A stretch of DNA of 64,000 bases. It comes from Lenzites betulinus (lineage: Eukaryota > Basidiomycota > Agaricomycetes > Polyporales > Polyporaceae). Location of the stretch: positions 620,001 through 684,000 of the forward strand of contig JABYQU010000014.1 of NCBI GenBank assembly GCA_022264855.1. Direction: 5' to 3'. A model generated the notes under the pieces. That model searched no databases. It was not told where the DNA came from and saw nothing but the letters and a program-made list of their open reading frames with translations. Below are positions 24,370-36,030 of the stretch, one piece after another (positions within the stretch are counted from its first letter, which is position 1; each line of letters begins with the position of its first letter). The position numbers and the translations under genes are program-made.

Positions 24370-25473
24370 ATGGTGAGTCGCCCCATCCACGCGTCGCGTC
24401 GCCCCCTACACGTCGGTGTCGGCGTTGAGGACGGTGTCGCTCATGGCGCCCTCGTATCGTCAGTTCTAACTCTTCTTTGCTTCTTCAGTACGCCGACGCC
24501 GCCCCCGCTGCTGACCCCTACAACGAAGCATACATCACTGAGCCGCCCCCGCCAGCTGCTGCCCCCGCCTCTGATTCCAGAGACCGTGACTTGCCGGCTG
24601 TTCGTGGTCGCTCTCGTTCTCGCAGCCCTGTACGGTCTTCAAGCTACCGCAGGTCACCCGCCCCCCGTCGGCCTCCTCATGCACCTATTGTTAGTGTCTC
24701 TGGCTCATCACAGATGGAACTCCCCTTTATGCTAAGTAGGCCCAGCAGGCGCCCAACCCCTCCAACGTGCTGGGGGTTTTCGGCTTAAGTATTCGTACGA
24801 CTGAGCGTGATTTGGACGACGAGTTCAGTCGCTTCGGACGCGTGGAGAAGGTGGTAATTGTGTATGATCAAAGGGTGCGCTGCTTGTCGACATGCCGTCG
24901 ACTGTATGCTTATTTTGACCAGCAGTCAGACCGTTCGCGGGGTTTCGGTTTTATCACGATGTCTACCGTTGACGAGGCTGGACGTTGCATCAAGGAGCTC
25001 AATGGCGTGGTATGTCTACGTGTCATCGTTGTCGTAGTCCTCATGCTGATAGAACATAGGAGCTGAATGGTCGCCGCATTCGTGTCGACTATTCAGTCAC
25101 TGACCGCCCTCATGCCCCAACTCCGGGCGAGTACATGGGCCACAGGCGTCGTCGTGGTCGGGACACCTATTCCGGCAGGGAGGAGCGTTACGACCGCTAC
25201 GATGACAGGGACCGCCGTGACCGTGACCCGTACAGGGGCGGTCGCTACGAGCGGGACGAAAGGGACCGTGACTACTATGGCAGGGACAACAGGGACTGGC
25301 GTGACCGCCGTAGCCCTCCGCCTCGTTCGCGGTACTCCCCAGAGTACAGGAGGCGAAGGAGCTATTCGAGGAGCCCGCCCAGGGGCAGCAGCCCTGCGCG
25401 TGCACGCGACTATGACGTTCCGTCGTCTAGCGCGGTGCCCGCCCCGAATGGCGCTAGCGACTCTCGCTGGTGA
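24370..25473 (+). CDS. SR-type RRM splicing regulator, Transformer-2-like
   Basis: Five exons: 24370-24372 (ATG only), 24489-24689, 24740-24874, 24923-25009, 25060-25473 (279 aa). N-terminal RS-rich stretch ([20 protein letters not shown]), one RRM with RNP2 [11 protein letters not shown] and RNP1 SRGFGFITM, the linker [20 protein letters not shown] typical of Tra2, then an Arg/Asp/Tyr-rich tail with [13 protein letters not shown] and RSP elements. Two RS-like domains around a single RRM is the Tra2 plan, so a nuclear role in splice-site choice is likely. The 116 nt first intron separates the ATG from the rest. Another SR or cold-inducible RNA-binding assignment is possible, but the post-RRM linker favours Tra2. 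Confidence 0.87.
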
Positions 25474-26279
25474 AGCAACCGTGCGTTGACTATCTAAAGT
25501 GTCTCTCTGCTTTGATGTCGTGGCATGTGTGGCTCATCGTAGTGGCCTCGTGCAAAACCGAAGTTGTCAAGTCGGAAGGGCAGCGCGGCGGTCTCGTTCC
25601 CGCAAGACTTACGTTTCCTCAAGTTGTTTCTTCCCCGTCTCTGGACTTCGTTCTCCCTCCAATAGCACAAAACCCAAGTGTCAAGTTTCGTTTCCGTACC
25701 GCCCTCGATGTCTTGTACTGTTCGCTGTTCTACATTGAATGATTGCAAGCGCAAGGCAAATCATGAAAGAAAGAAGACGGGGCGTCAATCCTTGGGATCC
25801 AAACACATACAGAACGTTACCGTTGTCGCAGGGTGAGGGCCCTGTTTACACGTGCTAACCACCGTCCAGCCAGCAAGCATGCAGAATGAATGGAGGCCTG
25901 CGTCGGCGGAAGATAAGAACCCTGTCTGTCGACAGCTGTCATCGCCGATCCCAGCTGCGGTAGAAGAATCCAACGTGGCACGTACAGATTGGAGGTGGCG
26001 TTTCGAAGGTTCAATGTTGTTCGGGGTGTGTGGATACTGATCTACGCCAAGCATGTATACTAGTCCTCTGCTATCTCGAAAATACAATGTGGTTTCTTTG
26101 TACATAGTGTGCTTGGAACGCTTAGTGGGTGTTGTGTTGCAGCTTCGTAACCTACTTCGCGCAAACATGTTCTAGAGCGAACGTGCGGCACCGCAACTCG
26201 TGCAAGTTTCCTCAACTTGAAGAATGATCAATGTGCCGAAGTATGTGCCATTGTAAGTAACCATGTTCGAGATCTTCAT
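25474..26279. other. Intergenic between two convergent genes
   Basis: 3' regions of the Tra2-like gene (plus) and of the damaged reductase (minus). No supported coding or RNA feature seen. Confidence 0.5.
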
Positions 26280-27924
26280 TCACCCCCAAAGTTTTAAGTC
26301 TATCTCCGCACCGTAGCCACGGTCTCCGGGAACAGGATTTTCCATCATAACTCGTGCAACGTCCGCCACGTCTAGAGAGGAGAGTTCCACATCGCCTCCA
26401 TGCAAGTTCTCCAACGTACGATCCTTTCGCCTGCTCCAACATACTTTGAATGAGTATCGTGGCGATAAATTAGCGTCCATGGGCCTAGGGGATGCAACGC
26501 ACGAGGATCCTGGCATGGGAATAACCTTCTCCCCGAGAGTACCCACCCAAGCGATGCTGAGTTGTGCCGGAGTGCATCCTTTCTGTCCAGCGAGCTCGAC
26601 AAATGCGTCCTTGAAGCGACGAGTGTATTCCCAAGTCTACTCCGGGACGGTCAGCGGGTGGTTATGTACAGGACCCAAGTTGTTCACCTCTCGCCCTTTA
26701 AACGGGTCATGGCTTGGAAGACATCTAGTACATGAACCACGTTGAGCAAGGCCGGGTATGCTGTGATCAAAATAGGTAAATATCGTACTAGGGACGTCCT
26801 GCGGTTGTTTGACGCCGCCGCTGGTCACACCGTGCGCCAGGGGACTAGAATGATGATCAACGTACAGTCCATCAGAGCCGCTGTAGAAGGCTACGACGTA
26901 CGAGTATGCTGCAATCGCGATGTCGAGTTCCGCACAGACAGCAATCACTTCGAAAACATCAGTCAAGTTGTGGAGACGCAGCGACCTCATAGACTAGGAT
27001 CCTCGTTTCGTTTCCTCTTCATACACCAATGGACTGATCTCGATCTCAACTATAGCGATGGGATGAATCTGCATACGCTGCTCAGGGTTTGTGACGTAAT
27101 CGACATATCCAGTTGAACACGTACGGCGTGCCCGCGGCGGATCGTCTCCGCCCGACATTCCGTAAGGCCGATGTGGTTAAATTTCTCCTCGCGCACCAGC
27201 TCGGCGAGCGTGCGCATGGTGTCCTCGATCGTCACATCACGGTCGATGCGAGCGGGCTGGAAAAGGTCAATTTGCTTCGTACCGCGGAGGGCAGCGATGC
27301 ACTTGTCGACACTGTTGCGGAGGACCAATGGTTGGTAGTGCTTGTATAAATGAATGAAACGTGCGTACTTGCAACTCAACTGGTGCCCCTCCGTAATCCC
27401 ACCCTGGGATTATCGACACTTCGTCAATCGAGATTCTGTTCGAGACAGGAAGCTTACCTTGACCGAGAGAAATGTCTTCTTCGCGTACCCGGGGTACCTC
27501 TCGTAAAAGCGCGCGAGAAGCTCGAGATTGGAAGTGCCCCTTTCATTGTCATAGAACTCCGCTGTGTGCGGCAGGTGAGCACCAATGTACTTTTATGTGT
27601 ATGGAATTTACTTACCGCTGTTCAATAGCATCTTAGCACCTGGCGGGAGAGCGTCAACGCCGCTCCTGATCGACTCAAACGCCTGCTCGTCCGAAATGGC
27701 CTCCTTGCCTACGCTGCGTAGTCCGGTAGGGGGACTTGTCAGGGCACAACTTCAAGCTGTGAGAATGTTTGTGCACAACGCACGTCATGGTCATCAACCC
27801 GTGCTATCCCAACAAGATAGTTCAATGTGTCGATACTGCGCGCAGGGGGTGATTTAGTACTTACCGCAACTTTGGCAACAACGATCTCCTTCGCGGTGCC
27901 CCCGAGCGTTGTAGTCTTCACCAT
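26280..27924 (-). pseudogene. Aldo-keto reductase paralogue with splice and frame lesions
   Basis: Exon remnants: 27924-27865, 27803-27784, 27713-27616, 27561-27458, 27403-27369, 27311-27125, 27068-27002, 26947-26902, 26844-26789, 26724-26688, then exon 11 from about 26636 and exon 12 ending 26280. Exons 1-4 and 7-9 have exactly the same lengths as those of the 20852-22498 gene (60, 20, 98, 104; 67, 46, 56 nt). Two lesions: the donor after exon 7 reads G|GATCC instead of GT, and exon 10 is 37 nt versus 41 in the intact gene, so exon 11, which aligns residue for residue with its counterpart, is out of phase. Otherwise the protein is well kept (KTTTLGGTAKEIVVAKVA, QIDLFQPARID, EKVIPMPGSS, ends LKLWG), so decay is recent. 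An assembly error or atypical splicing is the alternative. Confidence 0.65.
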
Positions 27925-28416
27925 GGTTGTGAGCGTGGTAGAGTATCCGCTAAAGTTGGGGGGCAGTAAATATCATCACCGCACCTTCATAATCTTATAT
28001 ATGTTTGCACGTCCAGAGGTGTGTGAGAATTCACAGTCTCTTCGAGTCCTAACACCGACAGGCGAATGTATGCAAGGGAACAACTGGTACGCACTTGGCG
28101 ACTGGACGTAAAGTCATCCATGTGGGACCCGGAGCTATCTCCGACTCGACACAGTCGGAAGTATGAATGTCGAGAACAAGATTGAATTGTAGCCCACGAC
28201 GCGTCAAAGGCAGGTAGAGTCTCGGCGGGTGATGAAACCCTGTGACCGTAGAAGGCTGAGCTACGAAGGACGCCAAGGCTATCGCAGTCGCCTAAGCCAT
28301 ACTAGAGGCGGTAGTAGTCAAGTCATGACCGGCGTTACAAGTGCCATATTGCTATAATTCTTGGAGTGGAACAGGTATGAGTGAACGAAGTGATCATGAA
28401 TTATAAATCTCTCACA
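27925..28416. other. Intergenic upstream of the reductase paralogue
   Basis: Presumed promoter of the reductase paralogue plus the 3' region of TTI2, both on the minus strand. No supported gene. Confidence 0.5.
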
Positions 28417-30047
28417 CTACATAGTAATAGACGTCTCGGAGGTGTACAACAATGGCCCGAATAGAGCGGGATCAAGGAGGAGGATACGCTTCAACTCCGC
28501 CTAGCGAGGTGTCAGTCAGGACTACTATACATGCACAAGAGCACGTACGTCAAATCCGGCATCGGTCGCACGACAGACCACCGTAAGGATGGTACACGAC
28601 CGCTTGAGTTCGCTTAGCAGCGCGAGGCTCTCTGAAGGGGGTGGAGAACTTGTGAGCCTGAGACTACATGATGGCATAGAATGGCGAACCCGGATGCTCT
28701 GTGCTGCGATCTGCTTGGTCTACCCAGCACTTCAATATAGCCGACAGGATCATGCCCCTCCATTTATAAATCCTAGGCTCGCATGCTTGAATCACGGCGG
28801 ATAGGGCACGGACAGAAGCCAGCTTATATGTTGTAGGCATATCGTTCTCCAGAGTCGGAAGAAGGGGGAAGACCAGCTGGGGTATCAGTGCCTGGTGCGA
28901 GTGAGCACATACATCGTGCGACAATGAAAGACAGGTGACTGACTTTGAGATAGCGCGAAGTTCCAATGCCTAGGGCACTGACGATTTCGGGTATAGCATG
29001 TAGGGACGCTTCGAGGGCGTCGAGTTCGCTTGAAGCGTATACCCATATATTCCCGATGATACTATCACCCAGAAGCGAACACAACTGTTCAAAACGCGCA
29101 GCTGAGCCTGGCGACGTGGTGGATTCTATCAGGTTGATATACGTAGACACCGCGGCTCGGATAAGCTGAGGCGTTTCCGGGTTGTGCAAGAAGGTGAGGC
29201 ATGTTTTCAGAGACTGTAACATACTTAGAAAACGTAGCAACGAGAGCGAAACTTGCCCACTTACAGTCATGAGCAGGGCATCCACACCGGTTCGATGAAA
29301 CAAACCAGCAGGCGCTTTTTGGAGTAAAATCGATACCAAAGATACGCCTTGTAGCTTGTATTCAGCCTGATAGTCGTCGAGGTATGTCATGATCGGTGGA
29401 ATGAACAAATGCCATAGTCTACCGACGGCACGATCCTACTCGCTGAAGTGAGTAAATTCGACAAGAGGAATCGGTGGATGAACGTACCTCGGCATGTTGC
29501 AAACACCAGGACAAGACATTGTATATCTCGGGGTGCGATTTCCACTGTTGCGCTTCCAGATAGTCGAGGTGCCCCAAAGGACCTCCAGCCGAGTGTGCAA
29601 GTTTACGACCAGTCTCTACGTTGATGTTCGGATGCGGGTTGGCACTGAATATTGGCTTCACATGATCACGGAGGACCTTTTCCAGCAAGTCGACGTTAGG
29701 GTCCTTGAAAGAGGACAGAATGTCTACCTTGGTGTGTTAACGCATATTGGATTCTTGTCAAAACGGTGTGGCTCACCTTGCGCTGTAGCTCGACTGGAGT
29801 CGAATACCCAGGAGCCATTCCCGTCAAATGCAGAGACGCGATAGATAATTTCTGCCTTGTGTTCAGAAATCGCTGTGCCTCGGGCATGAATGCCGTCTTT
29901 GAGAGCAGAGAGGACGTCGCATGCCCGTTGCTTCCACTGCTCGAGACGCACGATCACTTCTGCATCAGTTTGGTCGTCGTACTTCGCAAATTCCGGCGGG
30001 ACATGTAAGTCCTGTAACTGATGTAACACCGATGTGCCCTCTTCCAT
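28417..30047 (-). CDS. TTI2: TELO2-interacting protein 2 homologue (TTT complex)
   Basis: Seven exons: 30047-29777, 29723-29488, 29435-29265, 29213-28944, 28891-28690, 28631-28549, 28500-28417 (438 aa). All-helical ARM/HEAT-like protein with HPEIYNVLSWCLQHAEDRAV, RLWHLFIPPIMTYLDDYQAE, YKLQGVSLVSILLQKAP, LKTCLTFLHNPETP and the terminal LKRILLLDPALFGPLL, matching the Tti2 family, which works with Tel2 and Tti1 to stabilise PIKK kinases (Tor, Mec1/ATR, Tel1/ATM). The weaker donor G|GTTCGC after exon 5 was chosen because it restores the expected helix continuing into SLALLSELKRSCTIL. Head to head with SWD1. Confidence 0.8.
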
Positions 30048-30273
30048 GGTGCACGTCGTCCGTAGTCGAAGCAGGGAGACCTCAGCGCGGCGCGCGTGAT
30101 TTTGTGTGGACGCGTTCCTGCGCGTCGCGAGCGTCTCGCGCGTGTCTTGCTTTCTGCTACTGTCTGCTACTGTGTTAAGTACTGCATTTCTCTGTGTATT
30201 GTCCTTGCTATTCTTCTGTGTCGTCTAGACTCATTATCTCTGGACCAAAAGCGCGGCACATATCTCATTCAAG
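30048..30273. promoter_or_regulatory. Shared 226-bp divergent promoter (TTI2 / SWD1)
   Basis: Start codons of TTI2 (minus) and SWD1 (plus) are 226 bp apart. The right half is T/C-rich on the plus strand, as is common just upstream of fungal transcription starts. No individual site is claimed. Confidence 0.6.
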
Positions 30274-32082
30274 ATGAACAGAACCGTCGCCAGTTCGTCA
30301 GGTTCCCTCTCTGAGCTATTGCTGAGGCTAAGGGAGCACCCCAGACCTCTTCACATCACCATATCCTACTGCCATACAGACATCCTTGGACTCTTTAGCT
30401 ATCCTAGCCAGATTTGATCAATCTGGAAAATATGTTGCGGCGGGACGACACGATGGGCTCGGTGTGGTATGGGACCTGACCACGAGAGGTCAAGTGCGGT
30501 GGCTGGAAGGGCATGTCAAAGGAATAACCAGCATCGAGTGCGTACACCACCTCCGTGCAACTACACATAGATCTTCATGCGGTACAGCTGGTCGCAGAAC
30601 TCTCGGTATGTTCTGACTTCATCGAAGGATTGGAACGTCATTGTGTGGGATCTTGCGTCGGATATGGATCCGCCGCGCCGTCGAGCAACCATTCGTTTCG
30701 ACGTCCCTGTGGTGACTGCATCGTTCCATCCAAGACATAGGTAAGCAGGAACTTCTACATGAAATGATACTAGCCTGACCGCGAAAGGTAGCAAAATTCT
30801 CCTTGTACTGCTTAGCAGTGGCGAGGCCTACATCGTGGACCTGCGTCGGGAATATCGCGGCCGGTATGAACTTTGTGAGCTTCGATACGAAAGCGACGAT
30901 GAGTCCCACATCAGTAGATCAAGGTAGGTATGGCTATACCTCGTGCGCCCCCCAAAGACTTATGTTGTGGTGCAGGACGGCCTTTTCGGCGGCACGCTTC
31001 GACCCCTCAGGCAAGCACGTTTTCTTAGGGACGACACTGGGTTTCGTTTTAGTGTTCAACTCTCGGACGAAGACGGTGAGTACTGCGAGATATAAGTTGT
31101 TTCTCGTGCTCATTTTTGGACGCAGATGGTTGGACGACATAAAATCTCAGGTGCCGGCGTCATTAGAGGCCTCGAGTTCACTGCTTCTGGTCGGTACGGC
31201 ACTTCATTGCCTATGCGTGCTCCCGCCAGACTAACATGCAATTCCAGCCGGATGGTAACGAATTCTTCCGACCGTGTATTGAGACAATTTAACCTGCCCA
31301 CATACCCACCGCCGACTGTGGAAAACGAGTATATCGAACAAGAGCTTGAACCGACGCATCGCTTCAACGACCCAATTAGCAAGGTCGGGTGGCACTCAAT
31401 GTCATACAGCCCCGATGGAGAATGGCTCGCGGGGGGTATGGTGTCCCCAATAACTAGTGGTTTTCATGCACCAACGAATTTTAACAGGTGCTGCTGACGA
31501 CGCATCCCATAAAATCTACATCTGGGATTCTGTACGGGAAGGGCTTCTAGCAAGCACCTTAGACGGAGGACGAGAGCTGCTTACTGACGTTCATGTAAGT
31601 GCATGTCCCCTCTACCTATCCTCTCACTCATCACGATTGCTTCTGGCAGTGGCATCCACGGAGACCGACTATAGCATCTGTGACAAATATGGGCAATATC
31701 CTCATATGGCACTGCCCTACTGAGGAACGCTGGGGAGCTTTTGCAGGTGGATTCGAAGAGGTGGATGAGAACGTCGAATACGAGGAGCGTGAGGACGAGT
31801 TCGACATCGTAAGCTCTCGTATGTTTCGTTCCTCACCCACCGCGTTGATGGATCCGGTGTCATCAGGAAGACGAAGCGGATATCGCCCGCCGGAAGATGC
31901 TGGAAGAGGAAGAAGACGTCGACATTGAGGGCGGGGCGACGGATGTAGCTGACAGCGCCGCAGATCATATACGGCAGCCCACAGGGGAAAACGATGAAGA
32001 CACTATTTGGGCGCTCGACGAGCCGGACGACGACCTGGAGGGTTGGAAGATGAAGGTATTGGTTGACGACGAGCAGGATTGA
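30274..32082 (+). CDS. SWD1: WD40 subunit of COMPASS H3K4 methyltransferase (Swd1/RbBP5)
   Basis: Ten exons: 30274-30292, 30345-30537, 30588-30740, 30792-30923, 30976-31075, 31126-31193, 31248-31435, 31488-31594, 31650-31808, 31867-32082 (444 aa). WD repeats are evident: RFDQSGKYVAAGRHDGLGVV, RWLEGHVKGITSIDWS, VLTSSKDWNVIVWDL, FDPSGKHVFLGTTLGFVLVF, KIYIWDS, SVTNMGNILIWH. The combination of EGHVKGITSIDWS, an acidic hinge and the acidic C-terminal tail matches Swd1/RbBP5, which bridges Set1 to the rest of COMPASS in the nucleus. The first intron (donor GTTCGT at 30293) is the least certain; an alternative donor at 30302 would add three residues. Confidence 0.9.
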
Positions 32083-32641
32083 GCGTTATGCGTAGTTGTT
32101 TGAAGTCTAATGGCATCATCAGTGTATGACTATGTGCGCGATGAAGTGAATCTGTTGCACTCACTGATTGACTTTGTACACCGCGACGTCCATAGTTTGA
32201 TGGAACGTTCTGTTGTCGAAGGTCGCGTGAACCCCACAAACATGAGATTTCCGCAAATTGCGGGGCCCCAAGGGAGGACCGCAGGAACGACGAATGGCGG
32301 ATAGGTCTCTGCCATGTACCGGATGGACCACTCATTCGCAGGTCACCCCACTGCTCAAAGGCGCCACAAAACGGATGTGGGCGAATAATACTATTGCATG
32401 AGAAACGAGATTGAAGACGGAACTGTACAATGTAGCAACGGAAAATAGTGAAGCCGAGACGATATTACGCTGTGTGTATATACAGGGTGATTGTGGCGCT
32501 GACCAGGGAAGCAGTGAAGTCCGGTACACATACTACAGCAACATTGATGAGCGACAAGCAAATGCGAAACATACCATCATGACCCTAGCAACTCTACAAG
32601 TGCGCACGTCGGGCGCACGGCCATCTAGGACGAACCCTTCT
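32083..32641. other. Convergent intergenic region
   Basis: 3' regions of SWD1 (plus) and of the PHO80-type cyclin (minus). The 32110-32304 frame is not protein-like. Nothing supported. Confidence 0.5.
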
Positions 32642-34165
32642 CTAAGGGCTCATCATGCCGCGCCTGTGGTACTCTCCTCCTCGCAGGCCGTTCGCGGGCG
32701 GATGCGGACGGTGGTGTGAGAAACCATCGTCCTCCATCTCGTTCCGACTGTCGTCGGCATACGTCGAGTCGGCGTCTCCGCTGGCTGCGGAATGGAGACT
32801 CATCGTCTCCGAGGAGGCGGAGGAATGGGGCGCTCGGATGGTCGGCTCGTCGTCGGTCTCGCCGTCGACGTCCGTCTCCGTATCGCATTCGGTTGCAGAC
32901 TCCGATGTCGATACAGAATGGGCGCTGACGGAGCGCCGGTATTCGGACGTGGGGCGGGAATGGGAAGGGGTGTAGGTGTGTTGATGAGGATGGTGAGAGG
33001 CGTCATGGTGTGGGGGTCGGGCCCGCATGTGCAAGTGTGCGATATATCCGTCTACAGCCGTGAAATACGTGAGAGGGCCAACCGGTGACTGATGCGCGTC
33101 GTGGGTAGTGGATGGGGGAGAGTCGGGGAGGAAGGATGTGAGCGAAACGCCGGAGGGTATCTGTGACTGCTGTGCTAGCTTGCTCGCATAAAATTGAATG
33201 TCGTCCTGAGAGATCATGAGGTGAAAGTCGTTCAACAGCAAGAACTGGAGCTCTAGTTGGTTGAGTTCGGTAAGCGGAAGCCCACCAACCTAAAATATGT
33301 AGTTAGCATTATGTGGCGTCACGAGACAACAAATGTTGATACAAACCTTCGCATATCGTGAGTTTGTGTAGAAGACATCACTGAAGAATTTGCTCGCTAC
33401 TGTCACACCCGCGATGACAAGGCGATGCACATTGTACAAGTCGATAGCAAAGACCTTTCCACATGTCTCCTTCGCCAACTTCATCATCCGGTCAAAGTAC
33501 ACGAGCAACGAAAGGAAGACTTCATTGCTCGCCGGGCAATACTTCTGGATGCGAGTGAGGTACGCCTCGAGCGCGATTGTGGGCACGTTTCGGGCATGGA
33601 AGGCGAGAGAGGATGTCGTGGACAGGGCGTGGCGAGACGCGGAGGTCAATGTTCGCCATATAGGAGGATGTGGCTCGGATACATTTGTGTGTGGATGCAT
33701 GGAGGACGTCAGGTAGGGCTCGGAATGATCGCGGTCTGTGTTCATGGAAGCGATCTCTGACAGCGCAGCGGCGAGGAGGTGGAGGAGCGTGCTTGAGTCG
33801 TAGGCGTGAATGTCCACCGGGGTGGAAGACGGTCTCACGACAGATTCGGGCTCGTTGTCTTCAGACTCAGAGCCTGGCGGCGTCGACGGATCGTCTTCAT
33901 GGCCGTCATATGTAGACGAGCGCGTGGAGGCAAATGACGGTGTCCGCGGTGGCGCAGAGCGTCGAGGAGATGAGGGACCCTCCAGAGGACCTAGACGCGA
34001 TGCCGGATGCGCCGAGTGAGCCGCGTGACTCGACGAGGACGACGATGAGTACGACGGAGCGACAGTCCGGTAGGGAGGTCGGGTCGACGAGCTTGGGGCG
34101 GTTGGTTGGGTTCTATGGGGGACGTCTACGGGAGTATGCATGGGATGGGGCGCCAGAGCGAGCAT
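32642..34165 (-). CDS. PHO80-type cyclin (Pho85 partner)
   Basis: Two exons, 34165-33347 and 33289-32642 (488 aa). The cyclin box spans roughly residues 190-310: YCPASNEVFLSLLVYFDRMM, FAIDLYNVHRLVIAGVTVAS, KFFSDVFYTNSRYAKVGGLP, LTELNQLELQFLLLNDFHLM, which is the Pho80/Pcl6/Pcl7 signature. Flanks are disordered: a Ser/Pro-rich N-terminus and an acidic, Ser-rich C-terminus with a His-rich segment. Such cyclins direct Pho85-like kinases in phosphate and nutrient signalling. The ATG at 34165 is taken as start (MLALAPHPMHTP); an in-frame non-ATG extension exists upstream but is not needed. One of three PHO85-type cyclin genes in this window. Confidence 0.88.
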
Positions 34166-34672
34166 GTCTGGAGAAGGGCGTGATGGTATCGAGAACGTCG
34201 CCTGCAACGATGATGAAAGCGCGAGCTCGATGTTCGTCGTGATGACAGGAAAAAACAAGACGACACTAACCCACGGCGCTACCGCGGCTGTTCAGTGACA
34301 CATGTCACACTGACATGCCGCTCGGTCACAGGGAGCCTCCGTTTCCTCCGCTCCATCGCTTGCCCCGCTTCGCATCTCGGACTGCCTTAATCCAAGGACT
34401 TCTCCCTCCTAGAACCTCCTCTGCCGTCATCGCATAGCGCTATCCTCGGAGGACTAGTAGCACTGCCGAAGGCACGAGCTATCTGGGACACAATCGCCTA
34501 TGAAGCCCTGTCTCGGCGACTGCAGATCCTGTTTTCTTGCGTATCTCGCCCAAATACATCGAGGCTTGTGATGCGCCCAGATAGCGGTTTTTTGCGTGGC
34601 TGGTAGATTCTTAGGTCCTTGAGGAACCGCTGGCGCGTATCTAAATGGATCTACGACAACCACATTGGTGCG
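34166..34672. other. Upstream region of the PHO80-type cyclin
   Basis: Holds the cyclin promoter and the 3' region of the next minus-strand gene. An imperfect inverted repeat GTGACACATGTCAC lies near 34295-34308 about 130-140 bp upstream of the cyclin ATG and resembles a CACATG E-box flanked by arms; function unknown. Confidence 0.45.
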
Positions 34673-36030
34673 TTATGCCGCCCGGAAGGGCGGATCTGCC
34701 TTTCGCGAACCTGAACTCTCTAGTCTACCTCTTCGTCTTGGTCCCTGCTCCTCGCCTTTGTCCACAAGCATTTCATCGTCTGTGTCCGATCGATGGGCGC
34801 CTTGGTTGTCTAAAACTACCGGGCTGTCGTGCGCAGCAGGCTTGAGAACCTGCGCGGATAACGTGTCAAGGGTGAGTTTGTTTCTCACAACGTGCAACGA
34901 CTCGCCGGAAAAGTTACTAGGCACTTACATTCTTGGGAGCTCGCCCCATTCCCCTAGTGATCTCCCCGGGCCCAAACATCCTGTCCAACCGTTCCTTGAA
35001 CTCGCCCACGTTCGACCACCGGGTTTCCGTCCAAACGGGCTGCGCGCGATGCTTGCCCTTGCTTCCCTGCCGCAAGTCGTCAAGCTGTAGTGGAACGTGC
35101 ACCCGATCCCGAACCCGGGCTTGCTGTCCGCGTAACAAGGGCGCCTGCGCATACTTGGCCAGGACCATCGATGGGGCAACGTGCGTGTTGAGCAGCTTGT
35201 CAACCCGCTTCCATTCTTTCATATCCGAGTCCTCCGTGATCGGTGGCAAGGGCCTCTTCGCCTTACGTAGCGGATGCGCCGGCGTACTCGCAGTAGCCGC
35301 GCGAGTCCCAGGAACTAGCAGAGCGCCGGTAGCTCGGGATGGATTGTGAAAGTCGCTGTGGGTGATCGGGGAGGGTTTGGACTGCGCCGGAATGGCACCA
35401 ATGGTCGGTGTGTGTTTCCTAGCAGAGCGTGTGTGGGGTGGTAGAGTAGGGGCCTTTGGCAAGGCAGGTTCAAGTGGAAAGGTAGGGGGGATGGGTAAGG
35501 CCTCATGGAAGGCGCTGGAATGCTTTCTTTTTGCTGGTATATGAGCATTTGGACTGCTCATGGAAGGCATACTCTGTGGGACTGGAGAACTAAGAATTGC
35601 CGGCTGTGGACTTGTATGATCCTGGTTGGACTTTGTCATGCCTACTTGCATAAGGTCTTTGTTCATTTGCTTGCCAGTGGTGATGGAGGATTTGACCTGT
35701 TGAGGGTGCTCTTCATCTTCATCAGATGATCCATCAACAGGGAGGGTAGTCCATGAAGGGAGGTTTGACTCTGGGCTTATTGGGCTTGTTTGGAAACTGG
35801 TGCAAAGAGGTAAAGGCTGATGCAGGGTGGGTGGTGGTAGGAATTGGCTTTGAGAAGTCAGAGTGGTCTGGAATATATTTTGTGAGCCATGGTGGGCAGA
35901 ATACTGGGGATTGTAGTGCCCTAAGAAATGATTAATAGGGAACATATGCATGAAAGCATATATTACCTGGTGCTGCACCATATGGATGTATGGTGGGTTG
36001 TGCAAATCTTTGGGTAGCTGGTAGGCTCAT
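34673..36030 (-). CDS. Unrecognised nuclear-looking protein
   Basis: Three exons: 36030-35967, 35920-34929, 34849-34673 (410 aa). I do not recognise the family. The N-terminus is Gln/His/Pro-rich (MSLPATQRFAQPTIHPYGAA), the middle is Pro/Ser-rich with a KRKHS basic patch and RKAKRPLPP, and a more ordered part follows (EWKRVDKLLNTHVAPSMVLA, VHVPLQLDDLRQGSKGK, TRWSNVGEFKERLDRMFGPG). The tail is acidic then basic (SDTDDEMLVDKGEEQGPRRR). The composition suggests a disordered nuclear protein with one helical module near residues 265-350. Exon 1 and its 46 nt intron were accepted because they give a clean ATG and continuous coding style; the start is the weakest part. Codon use near the 5' end is more AT-rich than in neighbouring genes. 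Confidence 0.55.
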
